From Symbiodinium natans (taxonomy: Eukaryota; Sar; Dinophyceae; Suessiales; Symbiodiniaceae), in NCBI GenBank assembly GCA_905221605.1, contig CAJNDS010002576.1, positions 268,501 to 332,500 of the forward strand: 64,000 nt of DNA, given 5' to 3'. A program made the position numbers and the translations under genes. Under the pieces are notes generated by a model that did no database searches, had not been told where the DNA came from, and saw only the letters and a list, made by a program, of their open reading frames with translations. Each line of letters opens with the position of its first letter. The first letter of the stretch is position 1. This document shows, piece after piece, positions 23,337 to 32,645 of this stretch.

Positions 23337-23492
23337 CCTTCAACCCTAAACCCTAAACCCTAAACCCTAAACCCTAAACCCTAAACCCTAAACCCTAAAC
23401 CCTAAACCCTAAACCCTAAACCCTAAACCCTAAACCCTAAGACCCTAAACTCTCAACCCTAAACCATGAGACCCTAAACCCTAAACCCTAAA
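23337..23492 (-). repeat. Interstitial telomeric array CCCTAAA
   Basis: About 14 pure units, then degenerate ones. Confidence 0.95.
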
Positions 23493-23722
23493 CCGTCAAC
23501 CTTTGATTGCATCGCAGGGCGGGCGCCGTCGAGTCTGCCCGTCGGGTTTGTTCGCGGCCTCCGAGCAGCTCGCTGCGCACGGGGGGGGGGGGGGTTGCGC
23601 ACCACATTGCCTGTCCCGCCCTAAGCCCTAAGCCCTTCTCCCTAAGCCCTAAACCCAAAACTCGAAACCCTAAACCCTAAACCCTAAGCCCTAAACCTTA
23701 AACCCTAAACCCTAAACCCTAG

Positions 23723-23828
23723 AGACCCCAGAGGAACTTAAGGGAGAGCCGACGCAAAAAGTGGCAGGTCTGGCGAGCCTGACATGGGACATCGGGAGAG
23801 CATCACCAGGAAGAAAGGCCCGGGCCTT
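23723..23828 (+). CDS. Exon-like island (ETPEELKGEPTQKVAGLASL)
   Basis: After CTAGAG the frame reads (R)ETPEELKGEPTQKVAGLASL then TWDIGRASPGRKARAL. Charged and coding-like. Confidence 0.37.
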
Positions 23829-23875
23829 AGGGGCTTAGCCAGGTTTAGGGTTGAGGGTTTAGGGTTTAGGGTTTC

Positions 23876-23957
23876 GGTTGGGATGTTCCCCCTTATACCA
23901 ACAGTCCTTAGTTGAGATTATATCAGGGGATACTATAATCCCCCTAAAAAGGGCCAG
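23876..23957. mobile_element. MITE-like element, family 1 (right end lost)
   Basis: TTGGGATGTTCCCCCTTATA, ACCAACAGTCCTTAG and a CTATAATCCCC centre are present; the closing arm is missing. Confidence 0.6.
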
Positions 23958-24545
23958 GCCCTCACTATCTGTGGACACCCGGAAAACAGGGCTTAAGGTT
24001 CAGGGGTCCTAAACCCCTAAGCCCTAAGCCCTAAACCCTAAACCCTAACACACCCCCAAAAAGACCTAAACCCTAAGCCCTGAAGGTCGTGGCACAATGA
24101 AGGTTCAAGGCACCAACCCCCCCACGACCCATCGTCCCATGCCGACATGTTGAGCTCTGATTTGCCTGAGGCTACTTCTCTTCCATGAAGCAGACCTTCT
24201 CCAAACTCCCCTCCATTCTGCCGCGCACCCATGCGTTTCGGAGTCCTAAGCCCTAAGCTCTAAACCCTAAACCTGAAACCCTAAATCCTAAACCCTAAAC
24301 CCTAAACCCTAAACCCCAAACCCCAAACCCTAAACCCTCAACCCTAAACCCTAAACCCTGAAACCTAAACCCTTAACCGGGACGAAAAAGCTGCGCAACC
24401 ATCCTTGCGCTTCGGGCTTTAGGAGTTTTGCGTCTTTGGGGCCGGTGTTTAGCAGTTCGTAGTTGATATCTGTCTACACTATACATGCGCGCCTACGCGC
24501 ACATTATCGATATCTACATCTGCCGATCTATCTTGAAACATATGC

Positions 24546-24553
24546 ATACATGC

Positions 24554-24607
<54 letters not shown>

Positions 24608-24616
24608 TATACATAT
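24546..24616 (+). repeat. (ATACAT)n microsatellite
   Basis: About ten ATACAT units. Confidence 0.9.
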
Positions 24617-24865
24617 AGTATAAGTGCATAGATATACAGACCCCTTGACCGTCAAAACCCCAAAGCCCACTCCGAACCCCGAAGTCTCCCGATGCCCCCG
24701 CCTTGACAAACGACCCTCACGAGCCTGACGCCCTGTCGCACTCCAACACCCCTACACTACCCCAACAGCCCTCCTAAACCCTAACCCCTAAACCCTAAAC
24801 CCTGAACCCTAAACCCTAAACCCCAAACCCTGAACCCCACACCCTAAACCCCAAACCCTCCCAAA

Positions 24866-24960
24866 ACAACGAAAGAACGGGCGGCCAACGAACCCGAAGA
24901 ACCTCCTCAGGAAGAACAGAGGGAGCAGCCGGGGGCTTGGCGACCTCGCTGCTTTTCGGG
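24866..24960 (+). CDS. Exon-like island (ERAANEPEEPPQEEQREQPG)
   Basis: Acidic/Gln-rich open frame TKERAANEPEEPPQEEQREQ then PGAWRPRCFSG between CCCTAAA arrays. Confidence 0.3.
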
Positions 24961-25116
24961 GTTTGAGGGGTTCAGAGCTTGAGGCTTCTCTAAACCCTAA
25001 ACCCTACACCCTAAACCCTAAACCCTAAACTCCAAACTCCAAACCCCAAACCCCAAACCCCAAACCCTAAACCCTAAACCCTAAACCCGAAACCGTAAAC
25101 CCGAAACCCTAAACCC

Positions 25117-25133
25117 AGCCATTTTGGCTCAAG
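25117..25133 (+). other. Relic dinoflagellate spliced leader
   Basis: AGCCATTTTGGCTCAAG is identical to the last 17 bases of the conserved 22-base dinoflagellate leader; the first five are replaced by telomere-like sequence (AAACCC). No donor GT follows (next bases are CAAGAGTATC), so it is not an SL RNA gene. It is the only copy found on either strand. Confidence 0.85.
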
Positions 25134-25297
25134 CAAGAGTATCGGCCCGAGCCTTCTTTTTTTGAGTTTTCTGCTCTGCGGATGGAGCCGGCTGCTGTGC
25201 GGAAAAGCAAACTGTCAGTTTGAGGTGCGACAAGTCGAAGGGGCTGAAATTTCAAGCGTCGCCAAATCTCTGGAATCTCATAAAACTGGCCCTCCCC

Positions 25298-25298
<1 letters not shown>

Positions 25299-25340
<42 letters not shown>
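25299..25340 (+). repeat. C42 homopolymer
   Basis: Uninterrupted run of about 42 C within the retrocopy, between the leader relic and its first long ORF. Confidence 0.9.
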
Positions 25341-25341
<1 letters not shown>

Positions 25342-25364
25342 CTGGCTACTCCTAGCCAGCACCC

Positions 25365-26010
25365 ATGCTTTGGAGTATTGTCGCTGCGATCCCGAAGATG
25401 GACCGTGCCAAACATGTGAACATTGACAAACTGCTTTACGTGGCTCAAGCCAATTGTCCAACAGACTTTCCCGATGCTTACCGCACCGCCTTTTGTGATT
25501 TTTCGCTACCAATCCTGCAGCTTGATGAGCGAAGGTGGCTCATTACCGCACACCCAGGCCACGAGGTTGAGAATGGCCGAGGCTCGAGAGCCAAGAAGCG
25601 CATATGTGTCACTCGGAGACGAAAAACTTGAAGAACATTTTCATGCAACGCAACTGGCAGTCTGCCGACAAAGACATCCAGTCATATCCTGCACGGTGTG
25701 GATAGATGTGAATGAGAAAGCCGAGCTCTACGTTGGAGTGGCCCTTGATGTACCCACGATCCCGATGATACAGACCCCACATGCAACCTTGGGGACCTTT
25801 GCCGTCCAGGACAGATTACACGTCTGCGCCCTATTACATCGTCTTGAAGGTGTGATTCGTTGGTGGCAGCACTTCTCCCTTGAACTTCAGCCATATGACA
25901 GAGGATCGCATTGGCTCCTCACTCCTGGGTCTGATGCTGAGCAACTTTTCAGGTACCTTTCAGGAGCTCCTCAATCGCAGACCAGAGATCTCGGCACGAT
26001 GGATCCCTGA
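25365..26010 (+). pseudogene. Unknown ORF of the retrocopy, frameshifted
   Basis: Two overlapping frames look coding. The first (from ATG 25365) gives MLWSIVAAIPKMDRAK and continues to LDERRWLITAHPGHEVENG. The second (to 26010) contains EEHFHATQLAVCRQRHP, ISCTVWIDVNEKAELYVGVA and EGVIRWWQHFSLELQPYDRG. The frame change lies near 25570-25630. A C42 run (25299-25340) precedes the first ATG. No family was recognised. Confidence 0.4.
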
Positions 26011-26595
26011 GCCACACATCTCGTGGCACGGTCCGTGATTTATCATAAACCCTCTACTGACCTTTTTCCACACTCCCTACAAATTTTATTCCACACACAG
26101 AATTGCTCCCCCTAATCGTCCCCATAAACTTCTTTCCTGCGCCTCCAAGATAACACTTACATCACTCCTTACTGTCATCTTGCATTTTCTATGCAATTGA
26201 CTGGCCGTACTCGGCTGAATCTCTGCCGATGATTGACACATGTCTTAGTGCAGAAAAAAGCGCTGCACCTTCCAACGCTCTCCCGCCACCACTGTGCACT
26301 GTACTGTGAGCTGTGACCTGTCCCAGGTCGGATGTCTTTCCTGCATCCATACGTTGTCCGCCCCGCACTGAGCTTTCCGCGGCTGCTGCCTCCATGTGAT
26401 GCTAGCTGCCGAGTGCGCTTTCCACTTGCGGACAGCCAATGCATAGCAATCGAACACCGCCAAATCTTGTGCTCAAACACAGCGAGCAATGACTCCTGCG
26501 CACAGGTCATCGACCTCCGTCAGCCTGGACCGTATCTACATAATCCCTTGACATCTCCACTCTGAAGTGTGCTGCCCTGTCCAACAGGGCCTGAC

Positions 26596-26931
26596 ATGGC
26601 CCACATCACTCCCGCTGAGCGTGATATCCTCATGAGTTTGCTCAAAGAAATCATCACAAGAGAAGCACAGAAGCAGAACATCACGCCGGAAGACCCGAAG
26701 GAGCTGATGAAGATGGAACAGTGCCTGCATGAAGTAAAGACAGCAATGTACGACTTCCTGCGCTACCTACCCTACGAGGAGATCAAGGAACACCAAACTG
26801 ATTTAGATCATGTGAGACGACCCAGACCCTCCAAGGAAGTGCAGAAGGCAGCCAGGAAAGCAGGACAGGAGTGGGCTAAAGCTCACTTGGCCAAAAAAGC
26901 GCGTCTCAACCGTGCAGACGGTCCAAATTGA
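26596..26931 (+). CDS. Small charged helical protein, 111 residues
   Basis: ATG at 26596 to TGA. The sequence is rich in Lys/Glu and predicted helical: MAHITPAERDILMSLLKEII, then an acidic middle (EDPKELMKMEQCLHEVK), then a basic tail (QKAARKAGQEWAKAHLAKKA). It has no signal peptide or membrane segment. Codon use and composition look coding. The function is unknown. It is not in the same frame as the zinc-ribbon ORF downstream. Confidence 0.45.
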   Translation: MAHITPAERDILMSLLKEIITREAQKQNITPEDPKELMKMEQCLHEVKTAMYDFLRYLPYEEIKEHQTDLDHVRRPRPSKEVQKAARKAGQEWAKAHLAKKARLNRADGPN

Positions 26932-27454
26932 TCATGCACGACCCCTGTCTACACATTTCTCTGCAACAAGCAAAGCTGCTGCATCCTATCTGGACGAAAA
27001 TGCTCGATTGCGCAGGACTACCGAAGATAGTAAAGCGATGTTGTGCTTTCAAATGCCACTACTGCACGTGATTTGTGTCGCCGTTATGCAACTCTCCTGT
27101 TACGCCATGCTGTTCTTCGTTATCAGTGCCACTGCTGGCCACCTTCATTGTGTGCTGAGGCTACAACGCCCCGCACTCACCAAGATGTCTGGGCCTTATC
27201 TCCATCAGAAGAGGCATGGGACAACGCACACAACAATGTTACCGCTTCTTGTCGATAAGAGCCGACCTGTTCTTACTGATCTTGGCGCTCTTAACCGCCA
27301 ACTTCTCTTGCGCTCTTGTGCAAATTGCAGTAAATACCTTTTGCCAACTTTTTCTTTCGATCCGAAAGTACACACCACTCCTTGCCACTTCAAACTCTTT
27401 GGAGCTGACTTTGCCCTGCACACCTGGGCCAAGCTAAACTCCCATTTGCACTGA
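26912..27454 (+). CDS. Doubtful ORF downstream of the charged ORF
   Basis: A 180-codon open frame overlaps the end of the previous ORF. It contains a hydrophobic patch (LLHVICVAVMQLSCYAMLFF) and scattered Cys/His. Other frames and the opposite strand are also open here, so coding status is weak. Confidence 0.22.
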   Translation: MQTVQIDHARPLSTHFSATSKAAASYLDENARLRRTTEDSKAMLCFQMPLLHVICVAVMQLSCYAMLFFVISATAGHLHCVLRLQRPALTKMSGPYLHQKRHGTTHTTMLPLLVDKSRPVLTDLGALNRQLLLRSCANCSKYLLPTFSFDPKVHTTPCHFKLFGADFALHTWAKLNSHLH

Positions 27455-27504
27455 ACATGCTGACAACACCTACACATTGCACACTTCCCACTCCACGATC
27501 ACTA

Positions 27505-27600
27505 TGATGAAAAAACCTGTGATGAAAAACCTCCCCACTGGGTGAGGTGTGCAAAAACCTCCCTTCCGGTGAGGTGCCTGTACAGTAACTTTGGAGCCTG
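27505..27600 (+). repeat. Twin small hairpins in the retrocopy
   Basis: Two near-identical units, AAAACCTCCCCACTGGGTGA and AAAACCTCCCTTCCGGTGAG, sit about 30 bases apart. Each can fold CCTC...GAGG. Confidence 0.45.
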
Positions 27601-27615
27601 AGGCCCCACCCTTAA

Positions 27616-28243
27616 GAGGGGGTTAACACAGCAGCTCCGGGGGCGGAGAGCGCCGAGTCGGCCACCCCCACGTCTCCTGTGGAGTCTCCGGCGGAAGTTC
27701 CGCAGTCAGAGGGGCAGGTGCACCCAAAGGCCGTAACAGTGGTGCCACGTTACGCGGGCAGACGTTTCAGCGAGGAAGGCGACGTCGCTAAGTCCCGCCC
27801 AGTGGGCCATGGAAAGGCTTCAGGACAACAGGAACCTGGCAGTGCCTCGAGTCAGGCGCCTGAACGATCATTCGAGCAAGGGGGCAGTGCCCCAGTCAAA
27901 GCAAAGACGTCGGCCAGTGCACAGACGCCGCGCCAAGGAGTACCCCAAGGCCGGGCAGTGCCCGAGGAATCCCCCGGTGCCTCCCAAGGCTAAAGCACGA
28001 CCCGCTGCCTCGCCGGCACCGGTCTCGATTATGTGTTGCCCGCAGTGCGATGCGCGTTTGAACCTGTTAAGGGACGTTCCCTTCCAATGCAACGACTGCC
28101 AGTGGTACGGCCGTGAAAACGGCGGCCAGAAGCACTGGCAATGCAGCCGACAGCGTCGGGGCATGGTCTTTTGTCGCAACTGTTGCCGCCAGTACGTTCG
28201 TAACGTACCAGGGGGACAGCGTATGACGAACAGCTCAAAGTGA
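27616..28243 (+). CDS. Disordered region plus Cys-rich zinc-ribbon-like C-terminus
   Basis: From 27616 one frame encodes a low-complexity Pro/Ser/Gln-rich stretch (NTAAPGAESAESATPTSPVE...). From about 27950 the neighbouring frame encodes CPQC-x13-CNDC, then WQC, then FCRNCC, a three-to-four-knuckle Cys pattern like a zinc ribbon or FYVE/RING-like finger, ending at 28243. A frameshift or a short intron in the parent gene must lie between them (about 27900-27990). The Cys pairs are intact. Possible roles are nucleic-acid or protein binding. Confidence 0.45.
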
Positions 28244-28376
28244 GCTTAGTCGTTTTGCCAGTGGCACTAACTGGACGCAGTCTGAATCCACCCCCACGCT
28301 TCCGGATACAAAAAGAAAGGTGTGCCTGCGACTGTTTTGTTTTATGGGACTGGGCTCTCGTATAGCGATAAAAAAA

Positions 28377-28535
28377 CTAAACCCTAAACCCTAAACCCTA
28401 AACGCTAAACCCTGAACCCTAAACCCTAAACCCTAAACCCTAAGCCCTAAGCCCTAAGCCCTAAGCCCTAAGCCCTAAGCCCTAAGCCCTAAGCCCTAAG
28501 CCCTAAGCCCTAAGCCCTAAGCCCTAAGCCCTGCG
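28377..28535 (-). repeat. Telomeric array CCCTAAA then CCCTAAG
   Basis: Begins directly at the A7 end of the retrocopy; about 13 GCCCTAA units follow. Confidence 0.95.
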
Positions 28536-28616
28536 CCCTGAACCCTAAGTCGCCCGAAACCCCGAAGTTGCCCTCGGGCTGCACAGTCTAACCGAGTTGT
28601 GGGGTTTGGGGTTTAG

Positions 28617-28690
28617 GCGGGCAAGGTCCATATTACCTTGCCGTCTTTTTGATGACCTTGCACGCTGTTGATATGACCTTGCCCGGCCTA
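28617..28690. repeat. GGGCAAGGTC hairpin element
   Basis: GGCGGGCAAGGTC is inverted as GACCTTGCCCGGCC, with two inner ACCTTGC copies. It shares its core with the 21-bp array at 60189. Confidence 0.65.
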
Positions 28691-28730
28691 GCGCCTATAT
28701 GATGTAGGATAGAGTGGTTTAGGGATTGTG

Positions 28731-28834
28731 TTGGGATGTTCCCCCTTATACTAGCAGTCCTTAGTAGGGATTCTAGTCGGGGGTACTATCGTCCCGATTA
28801 AGGACTGCTAGAACAAAAGGGAAACATCCCAAGT
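28731..28834. mobile_element. MITE-like element, family 1 (full copy)
   Basis: About 104 bases with inverted ends TTGGGATGTTCCCCCTTATA / ...GGGAAACATCCCAAG and an inner pair CAGTCCTTA/TAAGGACTGCTAG. No coding capacity. Related copies are listed separately. Confidence 0.8.
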
Positions 28835-29496
28835 TTTAGGGTTTAAGGGTTTAGGGTTTGAGGAAGTCCAGGGTTCCAGATGGGCTTAAGGATGGGATTC
28901 TGGGTTTACTGGGCTTTTGTGTTTAAGGTTTTAAATTTAGGGTTTCAGGTTTAAGGGTTGAGGGACAGGGATTCCGGCCAAGAGATCCCAAGCTGGAAGA
29001 AGCTGAGGCATGTCGGGGTCGCAGGTCGGTGGAGCAGAGGCCTGAGATGAGCTTCTGGGTTGGGAGTTGGGGGTTAGGGTTTGGGGGTTAGGGTTTGGGG
29101 TTTGGAGTTTAGGGTTTAGGGCTTAGGGTTTAGGCTTCAGGGTTCAGGGTTTCGAGTTTCGGGTTTAGGGTCTAGGGTCTCAGGGTTTAGGGTTTGTAGG
29201 GTCTTAGGGTTTAGGGTTAAGGGGATTAAGTTGCCGAATTCGAGCAAGCTCTGAAGATGTTCCGACTGGACTCAGCTAGGCACAAATCGTCCAAAAACCC
29301 AAGCCCCAAAACCACACCCCTAATCCCCAACCCCTAACCCTAAACCCTAAATCCTAAACTCCAAACCCCCCCAACCTATAAGGGCCGGAATAGGTACTAA
29401 TGGTATTCCTTTAAATTCCCCCAGTAAATATACTATAATAACACCCCCCCCCCCCCCAACAAAAAAAAAAGAAAAATGATCTAATTATTAAGGCCT

Positions 29497-29578
29497 TAAA
29501 CTCATAGCCCAACTGTACCCACATTAGGGTAATTAAGGGACTTCTACGTGGGATATAAATGCAGTTTTCATTGGTTGC
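29497..29578. mobile_element. MITE-like element, family 3 (fragment)
   Basis: The interior only: ATAGCCCAACTGTACCCACA, TTAGGGTAATTAAGGGACTT, GGGATATAAATGCAGTTTTC. It closely matches the 12.2-kb copy. Confidence 0.6.
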
Positions 29579-29996
29579 CCTAAACACTAAACCCTAAACC
29601 CTAAACCCTTAACCCTAAACCGTAAACTCTAAACCGTAAACTATAACAACGCTTGGACGCGACGTAAACACGCGCCGCGCTACTCAAGGAGTCGGAAAAC
29701 CTTAGAAAAACGTGGCCAGCGTGTGAATCAGACGCAGGTGGTGTCATTAGCGGTAGCAAAAAGTGCCTTCAAATCAGGCTGAACTTTTTTGCGCGTACTG
29801 CAAACAAATAGTACGGAGTGGCCGACGGGAATTTATGTGTCGTATGCTCGCGGTGCTTGATAGAAGTGTCGATTTGAGGGTGTGAAAGCTTAAAGTTAAG
29901 GTAAGGGTTCTGGGTTCTTAAACTTGCAACACAATGAGAGGCTTCGCATGGGGTTTTAAGCAGACGCCTTCCCTACGTTATCATCGTGCGGCATGG

Positions 29997-30230
29997 ACAT
30001 ATAAGGTGTTTGGGCTCTAACACATGCGAAACATCGCAAATAGCGATGTTTCTGGCCTCGAAAACACGCGAAACATCGCAAATAACCATGTTTTCCACAT
30101 ACCTGAGAACGTGGAAATCGCACGCGGCGAAAACACTGACGCCAGTGGTGTTTTCGGCATGTCAAGCACACGAAACGCTGTAAATACCGGTGTAATCGGC
30201 ACGTGCATTTTGCGCGTTTACATTGCGTCA
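29997..30230. repeat. Array of short hairpins, type GAAACATCGC/GCGATGTTTC
   Basis: Tandem small palindromes: GAAACATCGCAAATAGCGAT-GTTTC (30028-30052), a decayed copy CGAAACATCGCAAATAACCA at 30069, and CGAAAACACTGACGCCAGTG-GTGTTTTCG near 30129. They are spaced about 50-60 bases apart in unique sequence. A related array lies at 59390-59640. Confidence 0.65.
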
Positions 30231-30235
30231 GAGCC

Positions 30236-30270
30236 CTAAACCCTCAACCCTAAACCCTAAACCCTCAACC

Positions 30271-30309
<39 letters not shown>

Positions 30310-30312
30310 GCC

Positions 30313-30346
<34 letters not shown>

Positions 30347-30361
30347 CCTAAACCCTAAACC
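30236..30361 (-). repeat. Telomere-variant array CCCTCAA
   Basis: About 13 CCCTCAA units bracketed by CCCTAAA. Confidence 0.93.
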
Positions 30362-31335
30362 CATTGATTATACTGTTTTTTTTCGGGTCTTTTGCTTGCG
30401 GTAACCCTTATCCCCTAAATCTAAACCCTAAACATTAACCCTAAACCCTAAACCCTAAATCCAGTAACAGCCGTATGTGTGCGCCCTGCTAATGATATCT
30501 CTTCATTGGGCGGCTGCGATCTTTCATTTGCCAAGATCCCAATTTTCATTCGTAGGTTGGTAAGGTTGGGAAGAGAGCAAACGGGTCCTGAAAAGTGATA
30601 AAATATTACTTAAGCACCTAAGCCCTTGCACTCTCTCCCGGTCACATCTTGAGACCCTAACTCTCTCCTATCTTGGTCTTGCAGGAGGCTTTGGGGGGTC
30701 TTTTCATGAAGTCTTGCCAGAGGAGCAGGGACTAGATTCATGAGTCTTCCGCCTCATCTCACGTCCTAACTAAGCGCAGCCTGCGCGCAGGCGGGCTCCT
30801 TCGGCCCCATCAAATCTTCGGATGCGGCGCGCTGAGAGGGCATCTGCCGCAGAGTCTTCTGCGTGGTGCCGTCAGCTTACGCTTTGGGGCCCTAAAACCC
30901 TACCCCTCGTACCAACTCAAGCCATGGAGCCTCGACCCTCAACTCCTGACCTCCAGGCCCGTAAGTCCATGTGAAGCCTTCGCCGCAAGACCGAGGGTTT
31001 TGGGCCAGTTGTGGATTTGAGGATTGATGGCTGGGGTCCCGCACCTCTTGCAGAAAGGGATCTTGCCCCACAAAGTTTCGATGGGACTCTAAAATATGTT
31101 GGGCAATTTCTCGAAAGGCTCACCTTGAGTGCACTGAGACCCTCCGCAAGAATTGTGTCCCCCTCCAGCAATGGGGTTCTCTGCGGGCGCACTGCTGGTG
31201 GTTGTCTTCTGCGAAGTGCAGTTGTCGAAGAGGCACTGCCGCCACACCTTGCTGGCAATCATTACATTCGTGAGCCGGTGGCGTCAACCTCTGCAGCACG
31301 ACCCTGAAAAGGCTTTACCTCCTGGTTCTCTGTAG

Positions 31336-31424
31336 GCAATGGGGGAATTCGGAACCTTATGTCCCCCTATATGCTCGCTAACGGATTCTATAGGGTACGT
31401 CATTCCCTCATTCCCTACTAAGAA
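31336..31424. mobile_element. MITE-like element, family 2 (partial)
   Basis: CCCCCTATATGCTCGCTAAC centre and GTCATTCCCTCATTCCCTAC-TAAG right end. It provides the apparent start of the 31339 frame. Confidence 0.65.
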
Positions 31425-31489
31425 ATGCTTTCTCTGGGCTCCGGCCACCTGGGGCCATGGCCGTCGCCAAAAGCCCTGCCCCACTATCT

Positions 31490-31559
31490 CGAAATGCCAT
31501 GCTGCCATCGGCGAGGAAGCCAATCGCTTCTTCGCCGATGGCATCATGGCATTTCGAGC
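31490..31559. repeat. Long palindrome (about 30-bp stem)
   Basis: Left arm TCGAAATGCCATG, GCCATCGGCGA, GAAG; 7-base loop CCAATCG; right arm CTTC, TCGCCGATGGC, CATGGCATTTCGA. Only two small bulges. It would form a strong hairpin in RNA. Confidence 0.85.
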
Positions 31560-32166
31560 CAGAGCCAAGCAAGGCGCCCTTTTTTCGAGGGCTCTCCTTG
31601 CGGGCACACGCTCTGCACAAGCTGCCTTGACTGAGGAGCAGTGGATTTCACGATGTTGTACCGTGCAAGGCCTCTCACTTTGTCCAGTAGCCAGCTGCCG
31701 GATCGACCCCCCTCTTCGAGAGAAGCCGCCCGTAGTTGTCGCACTCCGGGACATCATCCAAGGCTGCTATCCGCAGCATGCTCGCAGACGCCGACAAATC
31801 CTGTCGCAAGACGAGGAGAAGCCGAAGAGGCATGCAACGTGGGCCCTGTCACAGCAGCTTGAGCAAATGTTCCGAGGCAAGACGGCTTTCAACCTTGAGG
31901 CTGTGAAGGGACATGTCGACAGGGGGCCGGATGTGACAGCGAAAAGCCTCACATACGCTCAAGTTTCGCTCATGCTTGTGTTGCTGAAGTCGAAGCACTT
32001 GCCTGAGAAGACCGTCCGGCAAGCCGTGAACTTGTTGAGGGTGACAGGTACAGCTTTGAGGAGCACCCGCAAGAGCTCCAGCAGCTCGGATGGTGGTTTG
32101 GTGTCTGACAGCCAGGGTGAATGGTATGCAGTATCGCAGATGGGCGGCGCCGCCTAGAAAGTTAGC

Positions 32167-32262
32167 AGCATGCTTGACAAGGCCTGCAAAAAACGCAGGG
32201 CATTGACATTGAGCAGCATGCTTGACAAGGCCTGCAAAAAACGCAGGGCATTGACATTGAGG
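32167..32262 (+). repeat. 48-bp perfect tandem duplication
   Basis: Two copies of a 48-base unit starting AGCATGCTTGACAAGGCC. In frame it encodes MLDKACKKRRALTLSS twice, so it keeps the reading frame. Confidence 0.85.
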
Positions 32263-32273
32263 GCATCAGGGTC

Positions 32274-32645
32274 TTGCTTGGCGAAGGCGCTCAGGCCAAT
32301 TCCAAATCCTTGCACTACTCTAGCGAGTCTCTCCTCAAGGTCCTCCTCGCGTGTCGGCGCTTGTCAAGGGATGCTGTGGCAGCTGCTGCTGCCTGCTGTC
32401 TTGACCATGGCGCAAGTATGGGCAAAAAAGAGCTGGCAGCGGCAGATTGGTGGAAACTACGGGGGACGCTATTGGCAACGGGCATTCCAGATGCAGCAAC
32501 ATCAGCAACCTATGACTTGTCGCAGCAGCTTGAGCAAATGTTCCGCGGCAAGGACGGCTTTGGATTTTGAGGCTGTGAAGGGACATGTCAACAGGGGGGG
32601 GGGGGGATGGGCGGATGTGACAGCGAAAAGCCTCACAGTCAGCCA
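32274..32645 (+). pseudogene. Second, degenerate copy of the SQQLEQMFRG segment
   Basis: Frame from 32274: KVLLACRRLSRDAVAAAAAC, MGKKELAAADWWKLRGTLL, then SQQLEQMFRGKDGFGF and stop. Bases 32514-32645 repeat 31848-31968 with an inserted G11 run (32596-32606) and a frameshift. It adds upstream sequence missing from the first copy, so the two are overlapping pieces of one ancestral gene. Confidence 0.5.

Larger units (their letters stand above)
25117..28376 (+). mobile_element. Retroposed mRNA (spliced-leader relic at 5' end, A7 at 3' end)
   Basis: This 3.26-kb block has no telomere-like repeats and sits exactly between two CCCTAAA arrays. Its left edge is a 17-base match to the dinoflagellate spliced leader. 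Its right edge is GATAAAAAAA followed by CTAAACCC. Known dinoflagellate biology (mRNAs get the leader by trans-splicing, and cDNAs can return to the genome) makes a retroposed transcript the simplest reading. Inside are several short ORFs in different frames, a C42 run, and two tandem small hairpins near 27524-27580. The ORFs are described separately. Alternatives are a host gene with a chance leader match or a non-LTR element that captured a leader. Confidence 0.6.
31011..32157 (+). pseudogene. Unknown gene fragment, 3' half coding-like
   Basis: The continuous frame 31339-32157 starts inside an inverted-repeat element (31336-31424) and crosses a long palindrome (31490-31559), so its first 75 codons are probably not original. 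From about 31755 it looks coding: RRRRQILSQDEEKPKRHA, then SQQLEQMFRGKTAFNLEAVK, GHVDRGPDVTAKSLTYAQV, LLKSKHLPEKTVRQAVNLL, and a Ser-rich C-terminus ending in TAG. Another open piece (31011-31305, LKYVGQFLERLTLSALRPSA) lies upstream. No family was recognised. A second, broken copy of the SQQLEQMFRGK segment follows at 32505. Confidence 0.42.

Noticed and set aside
25117-25133. Spliced-leader RNA gene
   Set aside because: No GT donor or Sm-type site follows the leader and the first five bases are missing.
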